A stretch of 39,726 bases of DNA from Pseudomonas sp. Root562 (GCF_001427125.1 NZ_LMGK01000010.1:38467-78192), one strand, 5' to 3'. Shown: positions 8,013 through 17,234, counted from the stretch's first letter. Notes: generated by a model from the sequence alone, not told the origin. Numbers and translations are program-made.

Positions 8013-9337
8013 AGCTCGCTCCGGCTGTTCCAGGCCGCCAGATGAATGCGCGAGCGAACGCCCAGGCCAAGGAATGGTTCTGGCGGGTTGAGCGACGGCA
8101 TGCCGGTCACCGCCCGAATATCGTTCAACTGTGCCGAGTCGGCACCCACCGCGAGATCGGCGAGCATCGTTCCGGAGATGGTGCCCCACGCGGCACCGAC
8201 ACCGTTGTCGCAGGCTGACGCATGAACACCCGGCTCCAGCTCACCGAAGAAGTTGGTGAAGTTGCGCGAGATCGCATAGACGCCACCCCAGGTATGGCTG
8301 AACGGCACGTCGGCCAGCTGCGGGAAGCGCGCCAGGAATGCCTTGCGGTGCGCATCCCGCACTTTCGAACGCATGCCATCACTGGTGCTGCGACCGTACT
8401 TGGGCACGTGCTTGTAGGTGTTGCGGATGATCAACCGACGATCCTGGGTCATGCGCACCGTCGTGCCGGCGTGATCGGCCGGGGTCAGCCCCCAGTCCAG
8501 CTGGCCGCCATAAATGGCCAGCTCTGCATCGCTCAGCGGTCGGGTCCAGCTGGCGAAGGTCATCACCGGCAGCAGACGATTGCGCAGATAACCGAACTCC
8601 TGGGTGAAGATGCTGGTGCCCAGGAGCAATTGCGGCGTGCGAATCAGCCCCGCCGTGCCGTGCAGAATCCAGCCGCCACGGCCGTCACGTTCCAGACGCT
8701 GGATGGGCGACTCTTCGAGCAGCTCGACGTTGCCCGGCAACGAGCGAGCCAGCCCCGTCACCAGCGCCGCCGGTTGCATCAGATAGCAGCCAGGCGTGTA
8801 GATCGCGCCACTGTAATGGCCAGTGCCCAGGACCTTCGCCAATTCGGCGGAATCGGCTCTGCGGAACGGCTCGCCGAGGTCACTCATCAGGCGTTCGAAG
8901 TGATCGAGATAAGCCAGGCCACGTGCACCGACGGCGCCCTGATACTTGCCGGCATGGGACCATTGGCAATCGATGCCATGGTTTTGCACCAGGCCTTGCA
9001 ACTGTGAAATAGCGGCGCGGTTGAGCGACAGCAAACGCTGTTTGTGCGCAGGGTCCGGATGCTCCAGGGCAAACTTGTGCGGCAAGTCGATGACAAAACC
9101 GGAGTTGCGCCCCGAGGCACCCTGGGCGACCCGTTGCGCATCCACCAGCAGAATACGCGCCTGGGGATGATGCTCGGCCAAGCGACGGGCGGCGGCAAGG
9201 CCGGCGAAGCCCGCGCCAATCACCGCGTAATCCGCACGCTGTTCGCCCGATAGACGCTTGCACGCCGGTTGCTCGGGCAATGCTGAATACCAGCCGCAGC
9301 TCGTGTCATCGAATGGCAGGTTGATGATGTTTTTCAT
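8009..9337 (-). CDS. FAD-dependent amine oxidoreductase (DAO/PuuB-like family)
   Basis: This 442-residue protein of the D-amino-acid-oxidase superfamily has a dinucleotide-binding motif at 39-46 (VIGAGFAG), the ribose-binding acid D66 in LLVDAQ, and GASGRNSGF at 73-81, typical of this family. A late glycine-rich stretch (ACDNGVGAAWGTISG) contacts FAD in relatives. Relatives include gamma-glutamylputrescine oxidase and other enzymes that oxidise secondary or primary amines to imines. No signal peptide is seen, so it should be cytoplasmic. It is 10 bp after the rubredoxin-reductase gene and overlaps the cupin gene. In context it probably oxidises an amine released by, or feeding, the Rieske oxygenase, but its substrate cannot be read from the sequence. 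Confidence 0.83.
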   Translation of the reverse strand: MKNIINLPFDDTSCGWYSALPEQPACKRLSGEQRADYAVIGAGFAGLAAARRLAEHHPQARILLVDAQRVAQGASGRNSGFVIDLPHKFALEHPDPAHKQRLLSLNRAAISQLQGLVQNHGIDCQWSHAGKYQGAVGARGLAYLDHFERLMSDLGEPFRRADSAELAKVLGTGHYSGAIYTPGCYLMQPAALVTGLARSLPGNVELLEESPIQRLERDGRGGWILHGTAGLIRTPQLLLGTSIFTQEFGYLRNRLLPVMTFASWTRPLSDAELAIYGGQLDWGLTPADHAGTTVRMTQDRRLIIRNTYKHVPKYGRSTSDGMRSKVRDAHRKAFLARFPQLADVPFSHTWGGVYAISRNFTNFFGELEPGVHASACDNGVGAAWGTISGTMLADLAVGADSAQLNDIRAVTGMPSLNPPEPFLGLGVRSRIHLAAWNSRSEL

Positions 9338-9347
9338 GATTCGGGCC

Positions 9348-10745
9348 TCAGGCTACAGCCTGCTGAGAATGCTGACAGGACTGCAGCAATGCGCTGCGTT
9401 GCGTTTGCGCTTGGCGACCGAGCAGGACAAAGCCATTGAGCTTGCCCGCCGCGTCGTAGAACCCGGCACTCAAGCCATCTTCGGTCGGCGTGCAGCGCCA
9501 CTCACCTTCGCTGGCGATGGCAGGCGCCAACAGGCACAGCGGTGCGGCCGGCGTTTTCACCGTCACCGGCATCAACGGGTAGTCGACAGCCGTGGATTGC
9601 CCGAGCAATGTCTTGCTCAACGCCTGAATGCCCTGATTGATCGGTGCCAGGTACGGCAGCAGTTGTCCATCGATCTCGATGCAGTCGCCCAAGGCGTAGA
9701 TGCCCGGTGCAGAAGTTTGCAACTGAGCATTCACCTGAATACCTCGTCCAACCGCCAGACCGGCACTCTCTGCCAGGCTCAGGTCAGGACGCAGGCCAAC
9801 CGCCGACAACACCAGATCCGCCTCGAGGGTTTGGCCATTGGCGAGTTGCAGGCGATAACCTTGAGGCGTGGATTCAATGGCTTCCAAGGTGTTTTGCAGA
9901 TGCCATTTCACCCCCAGATCACTCAAAGCGTTTTGCAGCACCTGCCCGGCCTCGGCCGGCAACAGACGCTCCATCGGCCAACGCCCCAGACCGATGACAT
10001 CAACGCTGAAACCGTTGTGGGCCAAGTCATTGGCAAACTCGCAACCAATCAACCCATCCCCCAGGATCGCGACACGGCGCACACCGGTCAGGCGCTCACG
10101 AAAGCCGTGGTAATCCTGCAAATTATTGACGCTGATCAGCGCTGAGCTATCGCCCTGGATCGGCAAGCGAATCGGTTGCGCACCGCTGGCAAGCACCAAC
10201 TGGCCGTAAGCCATTTCACCGAAGCTGGTGCGCAAGCGTCGTGTCGAACTGTCGATGCCCAGCACCTTGCAGTGCGGGTACACGCGGATGTTCAAACGCT
10301 GTTCGATGGCCAGCGGCGATTCACCGGACAACGCCTCGGCGCTTTTGCCCTGGGACAAACCGATCGACAGTGCCGGTTTCGAGTACAGGTGCCCGGACTC
10401 TTGCGTCAGCACGCGGATCTCGACCTTGGGATCTGCCTTGCGCAGCGCCTGGGCCAGGCCGTAACCGGCATAGCCGCTGCCGATGATGACGATCGGCTGG
10501 CGCGTTACCGCAGCCACCACAGGCGTCGCCACCGCTGGTGGCGGTGCGCTGACAGCGGTGACCGCCTGCGTGTGTTCACTGATATCGAGCATCTCGAAGT
10601 CTGCCTTGCCGACGTGGCATTCGGGGCAGACCCAATCCTGGGGAACATCCTCCCAGCGCGTGCCGGCAAGGATGCCATCTTCCGGCCAGCCCAGCGCCTC
10701 GTCGTAGATCAGACCGCAAACGATGCAAAGCCAAGTCTTGAACAT
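9348..10745 (-). CDS. Rubredoxin fused to NAD(P)H:rubredoxin reductase
   Basis: This 465-residue protein has two parts. Residues 1-53 are a complete rubredoxin with iron ligands in C7-I-V-C10 and C40-P-E-C43. A linker rich in Ala, Val and Pro (about 57-82) leads to a pyridine-nucleotide disulfide-type reductase. The reductase has an FAD motif GSGYAG (89-94), a second dinucleotide motif GDGLIG (229-234) for NAD(P)H, and GIYALGDC near the end. It should carry electrons from NAD(P)H through FAD to its own rubredoxin iron. It lies between the aldehyde dehydrogenase (5 bp) and the FAD oxidase (10 bp). No Rieske reductase of the usual ferredoxin/FMN type is in the operon, so it is the likely electron donor to the Rieske oxygenase. 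The start is the ATG before FKTWLC; longer frames overlap the aldehyde dehydrogenase. Confidence 0.9.
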   Translation of the reverse strand: MFKTWLCIVCGLIYDEALGWPEDGILAGTRWEDVPQDWVCPECHVGKADFEMLDISEHTQAVTAVSAPPPAVATPVVAAVTRQPIVIIGSGYAGYGLAQALRKADPKVEIRVLTQESGHLYSKPALSIGLSQGKSAEALSGESPLAIEQRLNIRVYPHCKVLGIDSSTRRLRTSFGEMAYGQLVLASGAQPIRLPIQGDSSALISVNNLQDYHGFRERLTGVRRVAILGDGLIGCEFANDLAHNGFSVDVIGLGRWPMERLLPAEAGQVLQNALSDLGVKWHLQNTLEAIESTPQGYRLQLANGQTLEADLVLSAVGLRPDLSLAESAGLAVGRGIQVNAQLQTSAPGIYALGDCIEIDGQLLPYLAPINQGIQALSKTLLGQSTAVDYPLMPVTVKTPAAPLCLLAPAIASEGEWRCTPTEDGLSAGFYDAAGKLNGFVLLGRQAQTQRSALLQSCQHSQQAVA

Positions 10746-10750
10746 GCCGT

Positions 10751-12196
10751 TCACTCCCCAACAATCCGGATCGCTACGTTCTTGGTGCGCACGTAGCTGT
10801 ACAAGGCTTCCTGACCCTTCTCGCGACCGAAGCCCGACAAGCCGACGCCGCCGAACGGCGTTTCGATGCCGCCGGCGTACCATTCGTTGACGAACACCTG
10901 GCCGGATTTCAGTTGACGCGTGCAGCGCATGGCACGGCTGATGTCCTGGGTGAACACCCCGGCCACCAGGCCGAACTCGGTGCCGTTGGCAATCGCGATG
11001 GCTTCTTCTTCGGTGTCGAAAGGCATGATCGCCAGCACTGGCCCGAACACTTCCTCCTGGGCGATGCACATGTCGGCAGTGACGTCGCGGAACACCGTCG
11101 GGCGCATGAAATGTCCGGCTCGGTCGGCAAACGCTTCGCCACCGGTAACCGCCACGGCGCCGTCTTCCATCGCTCGCCGGCACAACGCCTCGATGCCCGC
11201 CAGTTGCCCGGCGCTGACGACCGGCGTGAGGTCGGCGTTATCCTGACCTACGCCAACGCTGAGGCCTTCGGCCATGGCAACGACTGCCTCGACCACTTCT
11301 TCATAAATCTCGCGCTGCACCAGCAACCGCGACATCGCCGAACACACCTGGCCGGCATTGAAGAAAATCCCTGACTGAACGCTCGCCAGCAATTGCTCGC
11401 GATCGGCATCGGCGAAGGCAATGGCGGCCGACTTGCCACCCAACTCCATGACGCTCGGAATCGCATGCTGTGCGGCGTCGCGCAGAATCGACTGGCCGGT
11501 TGGCACGGAGCCAGTGAACACGATCTGGTCGACACTACGATGGCTGACCAGATACGAACCGACCTCGCGACCACGGCCGCAAATCAGGTTGACCGCCCCA
11601 TCGGGCAAACCGGCCTTGGCGATGGCGCGGATCAGCACGCACATGCCCAGTGGCGAAAGTTCGGGGGACTTGATCACCACCGCGTTGCCCGCCGCCAGTG
11701 CCGGCGCCAGCGAGCGGGCACAGATCGACACCGGGAAATTCCACGGCACGATCTGCGCCGAGACACCCATCGGATCGTACAGGGTGAAGTCCATGTAACC
11801 ATTGCCCAACGGGATCGAGGTGCCCTCGATCTTGTCCGCCATGCCAGCGTAATACTCGAAGTAGCGCGCGGCTTCGATGAACTCGTCTTTGGCGTCGCTC
11901 AGGCGCTTGCCGTTTTCCTGGCACAGCACCCAGGCGCCCTCGTCCGCCACGGCGCGGATTTCCTCGGCTATGCGCAGTAGCCAGGTCACGCGTTGCGCCG
12001 GACGAGCGCGAGTCAGTACGCCGCTGTCGGCGCAGCGGCGAGCGGCCAGCAACGCACGCTCGGCATCGGCCACGGTGGCCTGGGCGATAGTCGCGACCGG
12101 CTCAGCGGTGCCGGGGTTGTTGACCGTCAGGCGCTGGACGCTGTCGCTCCATTGCCCGTCGATATAGTTGAGCCAGTGAGAGGCGATCGGATACAT
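10751..12196 (-). CDS. NAD(P)-dependent aldehyde dehydrogenase
   Basis: This 481-residue member of the ALDH superfamily has PWNFP with N153, the general base E251 in ELGGKSA, and the nucleophile C285 in NAGQVCSAMSR. All key residues are intact. It resembles betaine-aldehyde and related semialdehyde dehydrogenases. It is 10 bp after the Rieske oxygenase gene and should oxidise the aldehyde released when that enzyme breaks a C-N bond. If the substrate is carnitine-like, this would be malic semialdehyde to malate. The start ATG 12196 follows a good GGAGAGG; the open frame runs further upstream only by overlapping the Rieske gene. No signal peptide, so cytoplasmic. Confidence 0.92.
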   Translation of the reverse strand: MYPIASHWLNYIDGQWSDSVQRLTVNNPGTAEPVATIAQATVADAERALLAARRCADSGVLTRARPAQRVTWLLRIAEEIRAVADEGAWVLCQENGKRLSDAKDEFIEAARYFEYYAGMADKIEGTSIPLGNGYMDFTLYDPMGVSAQIVPWNFPVSICARSLAPALAAGNAVVIKSPELSPLGMCVLIRAIAKAGLPDGAVNLICGRGREVGSYLVSHRSVDQIVFTGSVPTGQSILRDAAQHAIPSVMELGGKSAAIAFADADREQLLASVQSGIFFNAGQVCSAMSRLLVQREIYEEVVEAVVAMAEGLSVGVGQDNADLTPVVSAGQLAGIEALCRRAMEDGAVAVTGGEAFADRAGHFMRPTVFRDVTADMCIAQEEVFGPVLAIMPFDTEEEAIAIANGTEFGLVAGVFTQDISRAMRCTRQLKSGQVFVNEWYAGGIETPFGGVGLSGFGREKGQEALYSYVRTKNVAIRIVGE

Positions 12197-12206
12197 GGAC
12201 CTCTCC

Positions 12207-13394
12207 TCAGGCGGACGGCGTGGTGGCGAGCAACTGACGTGCAGCCCACTGGTGGAAGAAATGCGTCGGGATGTCCATTTCCGGTGAGAACGCGCCGCCC
12301 TTGTAGCCAGGGGAATGCCGGCCTTTCTGCATGCCTTCGACCGAGCTGATGTCTTCGGCGAACACCACTTTCCAGGACTCCAGAATCGCCTCGCGGCAGG
12401 CACTGAACTCGTCGCTGCTGGCGGCTTCGTCGCCAACATAGAACAGGCGCAAGTGCTCGATGGTGCGTCCCGGTGCAACCGGCTCAAGCTGCATGGCGAA
12501 GGCATGGTCAGCCTGGATGCCGAGCAATACGTTAGGGAAGAACGCGACGTACTCGGCATTCTTCAGACGGTCCAGCGGCCAGCCCGGGAATGTCGGCAAG
12601 TGCGTACCGGCGACGTCCGAAAGGTTGTAGGCGTAGCTGCCCTGGCCGGCGAAGTGTTGGTCAAAAATGATGTTGTAGTGGTCTTCCAGGCGTGAGTAGG
12701 AGTTCAGGCTCGGGTGAACCCACGGCAAGTGATAAGCCTCGCAGTAGTTCTCGACCGCCAGTTTCCAGTTGCAATTGATGTCCAGAGTGGTGGCATCGTG
12801 GCCCGGGCGACGGCGCATCAAGCTCATGCCGTCTTCACCGAGAAACTGGGTCCAGCGTTGGGTCAACGGCGCCAGCATGTCTTCCAGCGGCTGCGCATCG
12901 CCGGACAGGTTGATGAACACCATGTCCATCCAGATCGCGCTGCGGATGGCTTTCAAGCCATGTTTTTCACAGGCGAAGCGCTCGTCTTTGTGCTGGTCGA
13001 TGCCGCCGACGTGCGGCGTTCCGCGCAGCCCGCCGTTAAGGTCGTAAGTCCAAGAGTGGTAAGGGCAGCGAATCACGCCCTGCACTTCACCGGCCTCTTC
13101 CACCAACTTCATGCCGCGGTGACTGCACACGTTGTGGAACACCTGCACCAGGCCTTCGCGGTTACGCATTAGCAACAATGGCAAGCCCATGAAGTCGATG
13201 GGCTTGACCGAACCGGCCTTGCCCAGGTCGCTGGCGAAACCAACGCAGGCCCAGGTCTTGCCCAGGACCTGATCGCGCTCGAGTTCGAAGTAACGTTGCT
13301 CGGTGTAGAACTCGTTGCTCAGGCCGGTCGCTTCGTGGATCGGATTGAGGACGGTTTCCAGGTGATGCACAGGAATTTGTTGGATGGTGCTCAT
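12207..13394 (-). CDS. Rieske non-heme iron oxygenase, quaternary-amine type
   Basis: This 395-residue oxygenase alpha subunit has a Rieske [2Fe-2S] site at C90-x-H92 and C110-x2-H113. Its catalytic iron site is NCNWKLAVENYCEAYHLPWVH, with H222, H227 and D348 (in FAEDISS) as ligands. The residue that links the two metal centres, usually Asp in ring-hydroxylating enzymes, is E219. Glu at this place is the feature described for carnitine oxygenase CntA (E205). It is the first gene of the operon, with a strong GGGGAGAA before ATG 13394. Likely role: oxidative C-N cleavage or N-demethylation of a quaternary ammonium compound using O2. CntA is about 20 residues shorter, and the partner reductase differs, so the exact substrate (carnitine, another betaine or choline-like compound) is open. 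Confidence 0.88.
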   Translation of the reverse strand: MSTIQQIPVHHLETVLNPIHEATGLSNEFYTEQRYFELERDQVLGKTWACVGFASDLGKAGSVKPIDFMGLPLLLMRNREGLVQVFHNVCSHRGMKLVEEAGEVQGVIRCPYHSWTYDLNGGLRGTPHVGGIDQHKDERFACEKHGLKAIRSAIWMDMVFINLSGDAQPLEDMLAPLTQRWTQFLGEDGMSLMRRRPGHDATTLDINCNWKLAVENYCEAYHLPWVHPSLNSYSRLEDHYNIIFDQHFAGQGSYAYNLSDVAGTHLPTFPGWPLDRLKNAEYVAFFPNVLLGIQADHAFAMQLEPVAPGRTIEHLRLFYVGDEAASSDEFSACREAILESWKVVFAEDISSVEGMQKGRHSPGYKGGAFSPEMDIPTHFFHQWAARQLLATTPSA

Positions 13395-13515
13395 TATTGT
13401 TCTCCCCTGCTGGGCACGGTATTGAATGATCGGCAGGCTCGTTGGCCAGGGTCCGCTGGCGGCAAGTTTGGGAAAACAGGGTGGGTCTCGACAAACGATA
13501 TTTCCGGCGCGATTC

Positions 13516-13530
13516 ATGACTTATTGTCAT
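13516..13530. promoter_or_regulatory. Candidate regulator-binding dyad upstream of the Rieske operon
   Basis: The sequence ATGAC-TTATT-GTCAT forms a 5-bp inverted repeat around a 5-base centre, about 120 bp upstream of the Rieske start. It sits in the AT-rich part of the 247-bp gap between the LysR gene and the operon. LysR-type proteins often bind short dyads of this form (T-N11-A class). No promoter boxes could be assigned with confidence. Confidence 0.4.
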
Positions 13531-13576
13531 AAATATCGAGCGTATGTTTTTACGCTTGCGAGCATTTTCCCGGGGC

Positions 13577-13612
13577 AAAAAAAATCGCCCGGCATCGAAA
13601 TGCCGGGCGATT
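13577..13612 (-). terminator. Rho-independent terminator of the GcvA-type LysR gene
   Basis: A 12-bp perfect stem (AATCGCCCGGCA at 13583-13594 with TGCCGGGCGATT at 13601-13612) and a 6-base loop are followed on the minus strand by eight Ts (13584 down to 13577). It begins 30 bp after the LysR stop and separates that gene from the Rieske operon, so the two are distinct transcripts. Confidence 0.9.
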
Positions 13613-13641
13613 CAGATTGAAATTCGACCCCGTTGACGGCG

Positions 13642-14559
13642 TTACAGGACGTCCTCCGCTGGCGGAAGCTGGTTCAACAACCAGCTGCGGAAACGTTTAA
13701 CGCTCTGGCGCATCCCGCCACGGGCCAAGGGCTCCAGCAAACAGAATTGCGCATCGGTTCTCAATACCGTATCGAGCGGTCGGATGAGTGCGCCACTGTG
13801 CAGGTGATCATCGACAAGGTTGGACCAGGCCAGCGCTATGCCCTGCCCGCTGATCGCCGACTGGATCAGCATCGAGTAACTGTTGATATTGATCCGGCGT
13901 TTCGGTTCGACCTTTTTCAGGCCCTGGCTGTGGAACCATTCCGGCCAGCCGATCCAGTCCCGTTGCGGGTCGTCGAGAAACAGCCAGGTGCAGGCTGCCA
14001 GGTCTTCAGGGGTATTCAAGGCGGGATGCTTGGCAAGATAGGCCGGGCTGCAAACCGGGTAAACCTCTTCGGAAAACAACGGCGTGACCTGCATGTCCCT
14101 GGGCGGTGTCTTGCAGTAATACAGCGCCAGGTCGCAATCGAGCCGGGAGAAATCCTTGACCTGATCATGGGCGATGATCCGCAGATCGATCTCTTCGTTC
14201 TCCCGCTGAAACTCGGTCACTTTAGGCAAAAGCCACAACGAGGCCATTGCGGTACTGGTGGCGACCGTCACCTGTTCGGCGCCCTGCCAATGGCGAATCT
14301 CACCGGTGGCCTGCGCCACCTGCATCAACGCCGCACGCACCGTTTCATAGTACTGACTGGCTGCCGGGCTCAGTTGAATCGTACGAGTGGTCCGCTCGAA
14401 CAGAACCTTGCCCAGATAGTCTTCCAGCAAACGAACCTGTCGACTGATTGCACCTTGCGTCACGTTCAACTCATGGGCAGCCAAGGTGAAACTCAAATGA
14501 CGCGCCGCCGCTTCAAACGCGACCAGACTGTTGAGTGGCGGTAATGGGTGGATTTTCAT
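13642..14559 (-). CDS. LysR-type regulator, GcvA-like, upstream of the Rieske operon
   Basis: This 305-residue protein has an N-terminal winged helix-turn-helix (about 9-65; FTLAAHELNVTQGAISRQVR) and a C-terminal effector-binding domain from about 95. The opening PLNSLVAFEAAARHLSFTLAA and the SAISGQGIAL phrase near residue 235 are characteristic of the GcvA subgroup. It lies just upstream of, and in the same direction as, the Rieske operon, with a terminator between them. Position suggests that it controls the operon in response to its substrate; this is inferred. The preceding 171 bp contains one REP-like arm (about 14654-14690). Confidence 0.88.
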   Translation of the reverse strand: MKIHPLPPLNSLVAFEAAARHLSFTLAAHELNVTQGAISRQVRLLEDYLGKVLFERTTRTIQLSPAASQYYETVRAALMQVAQATGEIRHWQGAEQVTVATSTAMASLWLLPKVTEFQRENEEIDLRIIAHDQVKDFSRLDCDLALYYCKTPPRDMQVTPLFSEEVYPVCSPAYLAKHPALNTPEDLAACTWLFLDDPQRDWIGWPEWFHSQGLKKVEPKRRININSYSMLIQSAISGQGIALAWSNLVDDHLHSGALIRPLDTVLRTDAQFCLLEPLARGGMRQSVKRFRSWLLNQLPPAEDVL

Positions 14560-14730
14560 ACAAGGCAGGTCACGTCGTTATTTTGGTTATCGCCGCAGTT
14601 TAGCCCTTGGCGCTGGACGTGGACAGCGCAGGTTCCAGACCATACCCCTAATCCTGTAGGGGCATGGCTTGCCCGCGATGGCGTCACGACATTCAGCATC
14701 GCTGGTGCCTGACACCCCGCTTGACCCGGC

Positions 14731-16071
14731 CTACACCCGAGACGCTTCCTTCAATTTCGGCAACATCGGTTCAGTCGTCATTGCAGATGGCGCAAACACA
14801 GCCTCAGGCTTTTCCACCTCAACCTCACCATTCAAGGCCTTGTGCATTTTCACCGTGTCCAGCGCTCCGACCCATTTGGCAATCGCCATGGTGCCAACGC
14901 CATTACCTATGGTGTTGGTGATCGCCCGCGCTTCCGACATGAAACGGTCGACACCCAGCAGCAACACCATCCCCGCCACCGGAATGGTCCCGAGGGACGA
15001 CAACGTGGCCGCCAGAATGATGAAGCCGGAACCGGTGACCCCCGCCGAGCCCTTGGAAGTGAACATCAGCACCGCCAGGACGATCAATTGGTCGGTCAGG
15101 GTCAGTGGCGTGTTGGTCGCCTGGGCGATGAAGATCGCGGCGATGGTGTAATAGATCGCCTGCCCGTCCGGGTTGAAGGTCAGACCGGAGGGGATGATCA
15201 TCCCGGCCACGGGTTTTGATACACCAGCCTTTTCCATCTTGGAAATCATCTGCGGCAGTACCGATTCCGAAGAGCTGGTACCCAGCACGGTGAACAGTTC
15301 TTCCTTGATGAACTTGAGGAACTTCCACAGGCTGAACCCGCTGTAGCGGCAGATCGGGCCGAGAACAAAGATCACGAACACGGCACAGGTCAGGTACACG
15401 CAGGCCATCAGTTTGCCCAAGGAGAACAGCGAGCCGAAACCGTACTTGCCGATGGTAAACGCGATTGCACCAAATGCGCCGATCGGTGCCAGGCGCATGA
15501 CCATGTTGACGATGCGAAACATGCCCTGCATCAGGCTGTCCAGCGTATCGACAAAGACTTTGCCGCGCGGCCCGACATGCGCCAGGGCGATGCCGAGCAG
15601 GATCGAAAAGAGCAAGATCTGCAGTACGTTGCCCTTGGCGAAGGCGTCGACAATGGTGTCGGGGATGATGTTCATGACGAAGTCCATGAACGAAGCGTGT
15701 TTCACCGCCGAGGTGTAGGTGGCCAGACTGGAGGTGTCGAGCGTCGCGACATCGATGTTCATGCCCGCGCCGGGCTTGAACACATCGACCACCACCAGGC
15801 CGACCACCAGTGCCAGCGTCGACACCACCTCGAAATACAGCAACGCGCGAAAGCCGACGCGCCCCAGTTCCTTCATGTTTTCCATGCGGGCGATGCCCGT
15901 GACCACGGTCAGGAAGATCACCGGTGCAAGGAGCATTTTGATCAGTTTGATGAACGCATCGCCCAGGGGTTTGAGCGCCGTTCCGGTTTCGGGAACGAAC
16001 ACCCCGACGATGGCGCCGAGGATCACCGCGATGAGCACTTGTACGTAGAGTTTGCCAAGTATTCTTTTCAT
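14731..16071 (-). CDS. dctA: C4-dicarboxylate transporter DctA (SDF family)
   Basis: This 446-residue inner-membrane symporter of the dicarboxylate/amino acid:cation family opens with [16 protein letters not shown]. It carries the serine-rich loop [12 protein letters not shown] (about 280), [16 protein letters not shown] (about 308) and [10 protein letters not shown] (about 345), all DctA signatures. It imports malate, succinate and fumarate with protons. It lies 107 bp after the dmlA-type gene in the same direction, so it probably brings in D-malate or tartrate for that enzyme. In Pseudomonas the main dctA often sits elsewhere; this may be a second copy dedicated to the pathway. The start is the ATG before KRILGK, with a weak AGGG upstream; a longer frame of 18 codons is possible but less likely. 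Confidence 0.92.
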   Translation of the reverse strand: MKRILGKLYVQVLIAVILGAIVGVFVPETGTALKPLGDAFIKLIKMLLAPVIFLTVVTGIARMENMKELGRVGFRALLYFEVVSTLALVVGLVVVDVFKPGAGMNIDVATLDTSSLATYTSAVKHASFMDFVMNIIPDTIVDAFAKGNVLQILLFSILLGIALAHVGPRGKVFVDTLDSLMQGMFRIVNMVMRLAPIGAFGAIAFTIGKYGFGSLFSLGKLMACVYLTCAVFVIFVLGPICRYSGFSLWKFLKFIKEELFTVLGTSSSESVLPQMISKMEKAGVSKPVAGMIIPSGLTFNPDGQAIYYTIAAIFIAQATNTPLTLTDQLIVLAVLMFTSKGSAGVTGSGFIILAATLSSLGTIPVAGMVLLLGVDRFMSEARAITNTIGNGVGTMAIAKWVGALDTVKMHKALNGEVEVEKPEAVFAPSAMTTEPMLPKLKEASRV

Positions 16072-16178
16072 GACAGGGCCCTGATTTTTTATTGTTGTCA
16101 GGAAATGCCCAGGGGTCGGATCCACCGATCCGCCCCTTGGCGTTGTGCCGCAGTACTACTTTGAATCGCCGGGAAAGA

Positions 16179-17234
16179 TCAGCGGTTGATCAGCGCGAGT
16201 ACCGCGTCGGTGATCTGGCGGGTGGTGGCGTTGCCGCCGAGGTCCGGGGTGTGCAGACCGCTTTCGGTCACCGCTTCGATGGCTGACATCAAGTGTTTGG
16301 CCGCGGCGGCCTCACCCAGGTGTTCCAGCATCATGGCGGCGGTCCAGAACGTCGCGATCGGGTTGGCGACGCCTTTACCGGTGATGTCGAAGGCTGAGCC
16401 GTGGATCGGTTCGAACATCGAAGGAAACTTGCGTGACGGGTTGAGATTGGCGGTCGGTGCGATACCCAGGCTGCCGGACAGCGCGGCAGCCAGGTCGGAG
16501 AGGATGTCGGCGTGCAGGTTGGTGGCGACGATCACGTCCAGGGTCGATGGCTTGAGCACCATGCGCGTGGTCACGGCGTCGACCAGTTCCTTGTCGATCT
16601 TCACATCCGGAAAATCCTTGGCCACTTCATAGAAGATTTCGTCCCACAGCACCATGCCGTGGCGCTGGGCGTTGGACTTGGTGACCATGGTCAGGTGCTT
16701 GCGTGGGCGGCTTTGCGCCAGTTCGAAAGCGAAGCGGTGAATGCGCTCGACCCCGGCCCGGGTGAACACCGACACTTCGGTGGCGACTTCTTCCGGCAAG
16801 CCGCGATGCACACGACCGCCGTTGCCGGAGTACTCGCCTTCGGAGTTCTCGCGCACCACGACCCAGTCAATCTGGTCACCGTTATGCAGCGGACTTTTCA
16901 CCCCCGGCAGGACACGGGCCGGGCGTACGTTGGCGTACTGGTCGAACCCTTGGCAGATCGGCAGGCGCAAGCCCCACAGGGAAATGTGATCCGGCACGTT
17001 GAGCGCACCGACCGCGCCGAAGAAGATCGCGTCGAAGGTTTTCAGTTCTTCCAGGCCACCTTCGGGAATGTAGTAGCCGTTCTTCAGGTAGTTGTCGGAG
17101 TTCCAGTCGAAATGTTTGAAATCCAGTTCGAAGCCGGTTTTTTTCGACAGGGCCTGCAGTACCTCGACGCCTGCGGCGATCACTTCCACTCCAATGCCGT
17201 CACCGGGTACTGCAGCAATTTTGTATGCGCTCAT
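16179..17234 (-). CDS. dmlA: D-malate / tartrate dehydrogenase (decarboxylating)
   Basis: This 351-residue member of the isocitrate/isopropylmalate dehydrogenase family has PGDGIGVEV at the N-terminus, NSDNYLKNGYYIPEGG (about 45), VVRENSEGEYSG (about 125), and the metal-binding DAVTTRMVLKPS and NLHADILSDL (about 235-245). The NSEGEYSG loop marks the tartrate dehydrogenase/D-malate dehydrogenase branch (TtuC, DmlA). The reaction is D-malate plus NAD to pyruvate, CO2 and NADH. The gene is divergent from a dmlR-like regulator, as in E. coli, and followed by dctA. If the Rieske operon acts on a carnitine-like substrate, this enzyme would remove the D-malate produced. Confidence 0.9.
   Translation of the reverse strand: MSAYKIAAVPGDGIGVEVIAAGVEVLQALSKKTGFELDFKHFDWNSDNYLKNGYYIPEGGLEELKTFDAIFFGAVGALNVPDHISLWGLRLPICQGFDQYANVRPARVLPGVKSPLHNGDQIDWVVVRENSEGEYSGNGGRVHRGLPEEVATEVSVFTRAGVERIHRFAFELAQSRPRKHLTMVTKSNAQRHGMVLWDEIFYEVAKDFPDVKIDKELVDAVTTRMVLKPSTLDVIVATNLHADILSDLAAALSGSLGIAPTANLNPSRKFPSMFEPIHGSAFDITGKGVANPIATFWTAAMMLEHLGEAAAAKHLMSAIEAVTESGLHTPDLGGNATTRQITDAVLALINR

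Noticed and set aside
9258..10145. 295-residue plus-strand open frame
   Set aside because: It lies wholly opposite the rubredoxin-reductase and FAD oxidase genes, is rich in Arg/Gln as antisense frames are, and has no recognisable domain.
16111..16140. Short hairpin after the dmlA-type gene as a terminator
   Set aside because: Stem of only six pairs (CGGATC/GATCCG) and no T-run on the minus strand; dmlA and dctA are more likely co-transcribed.
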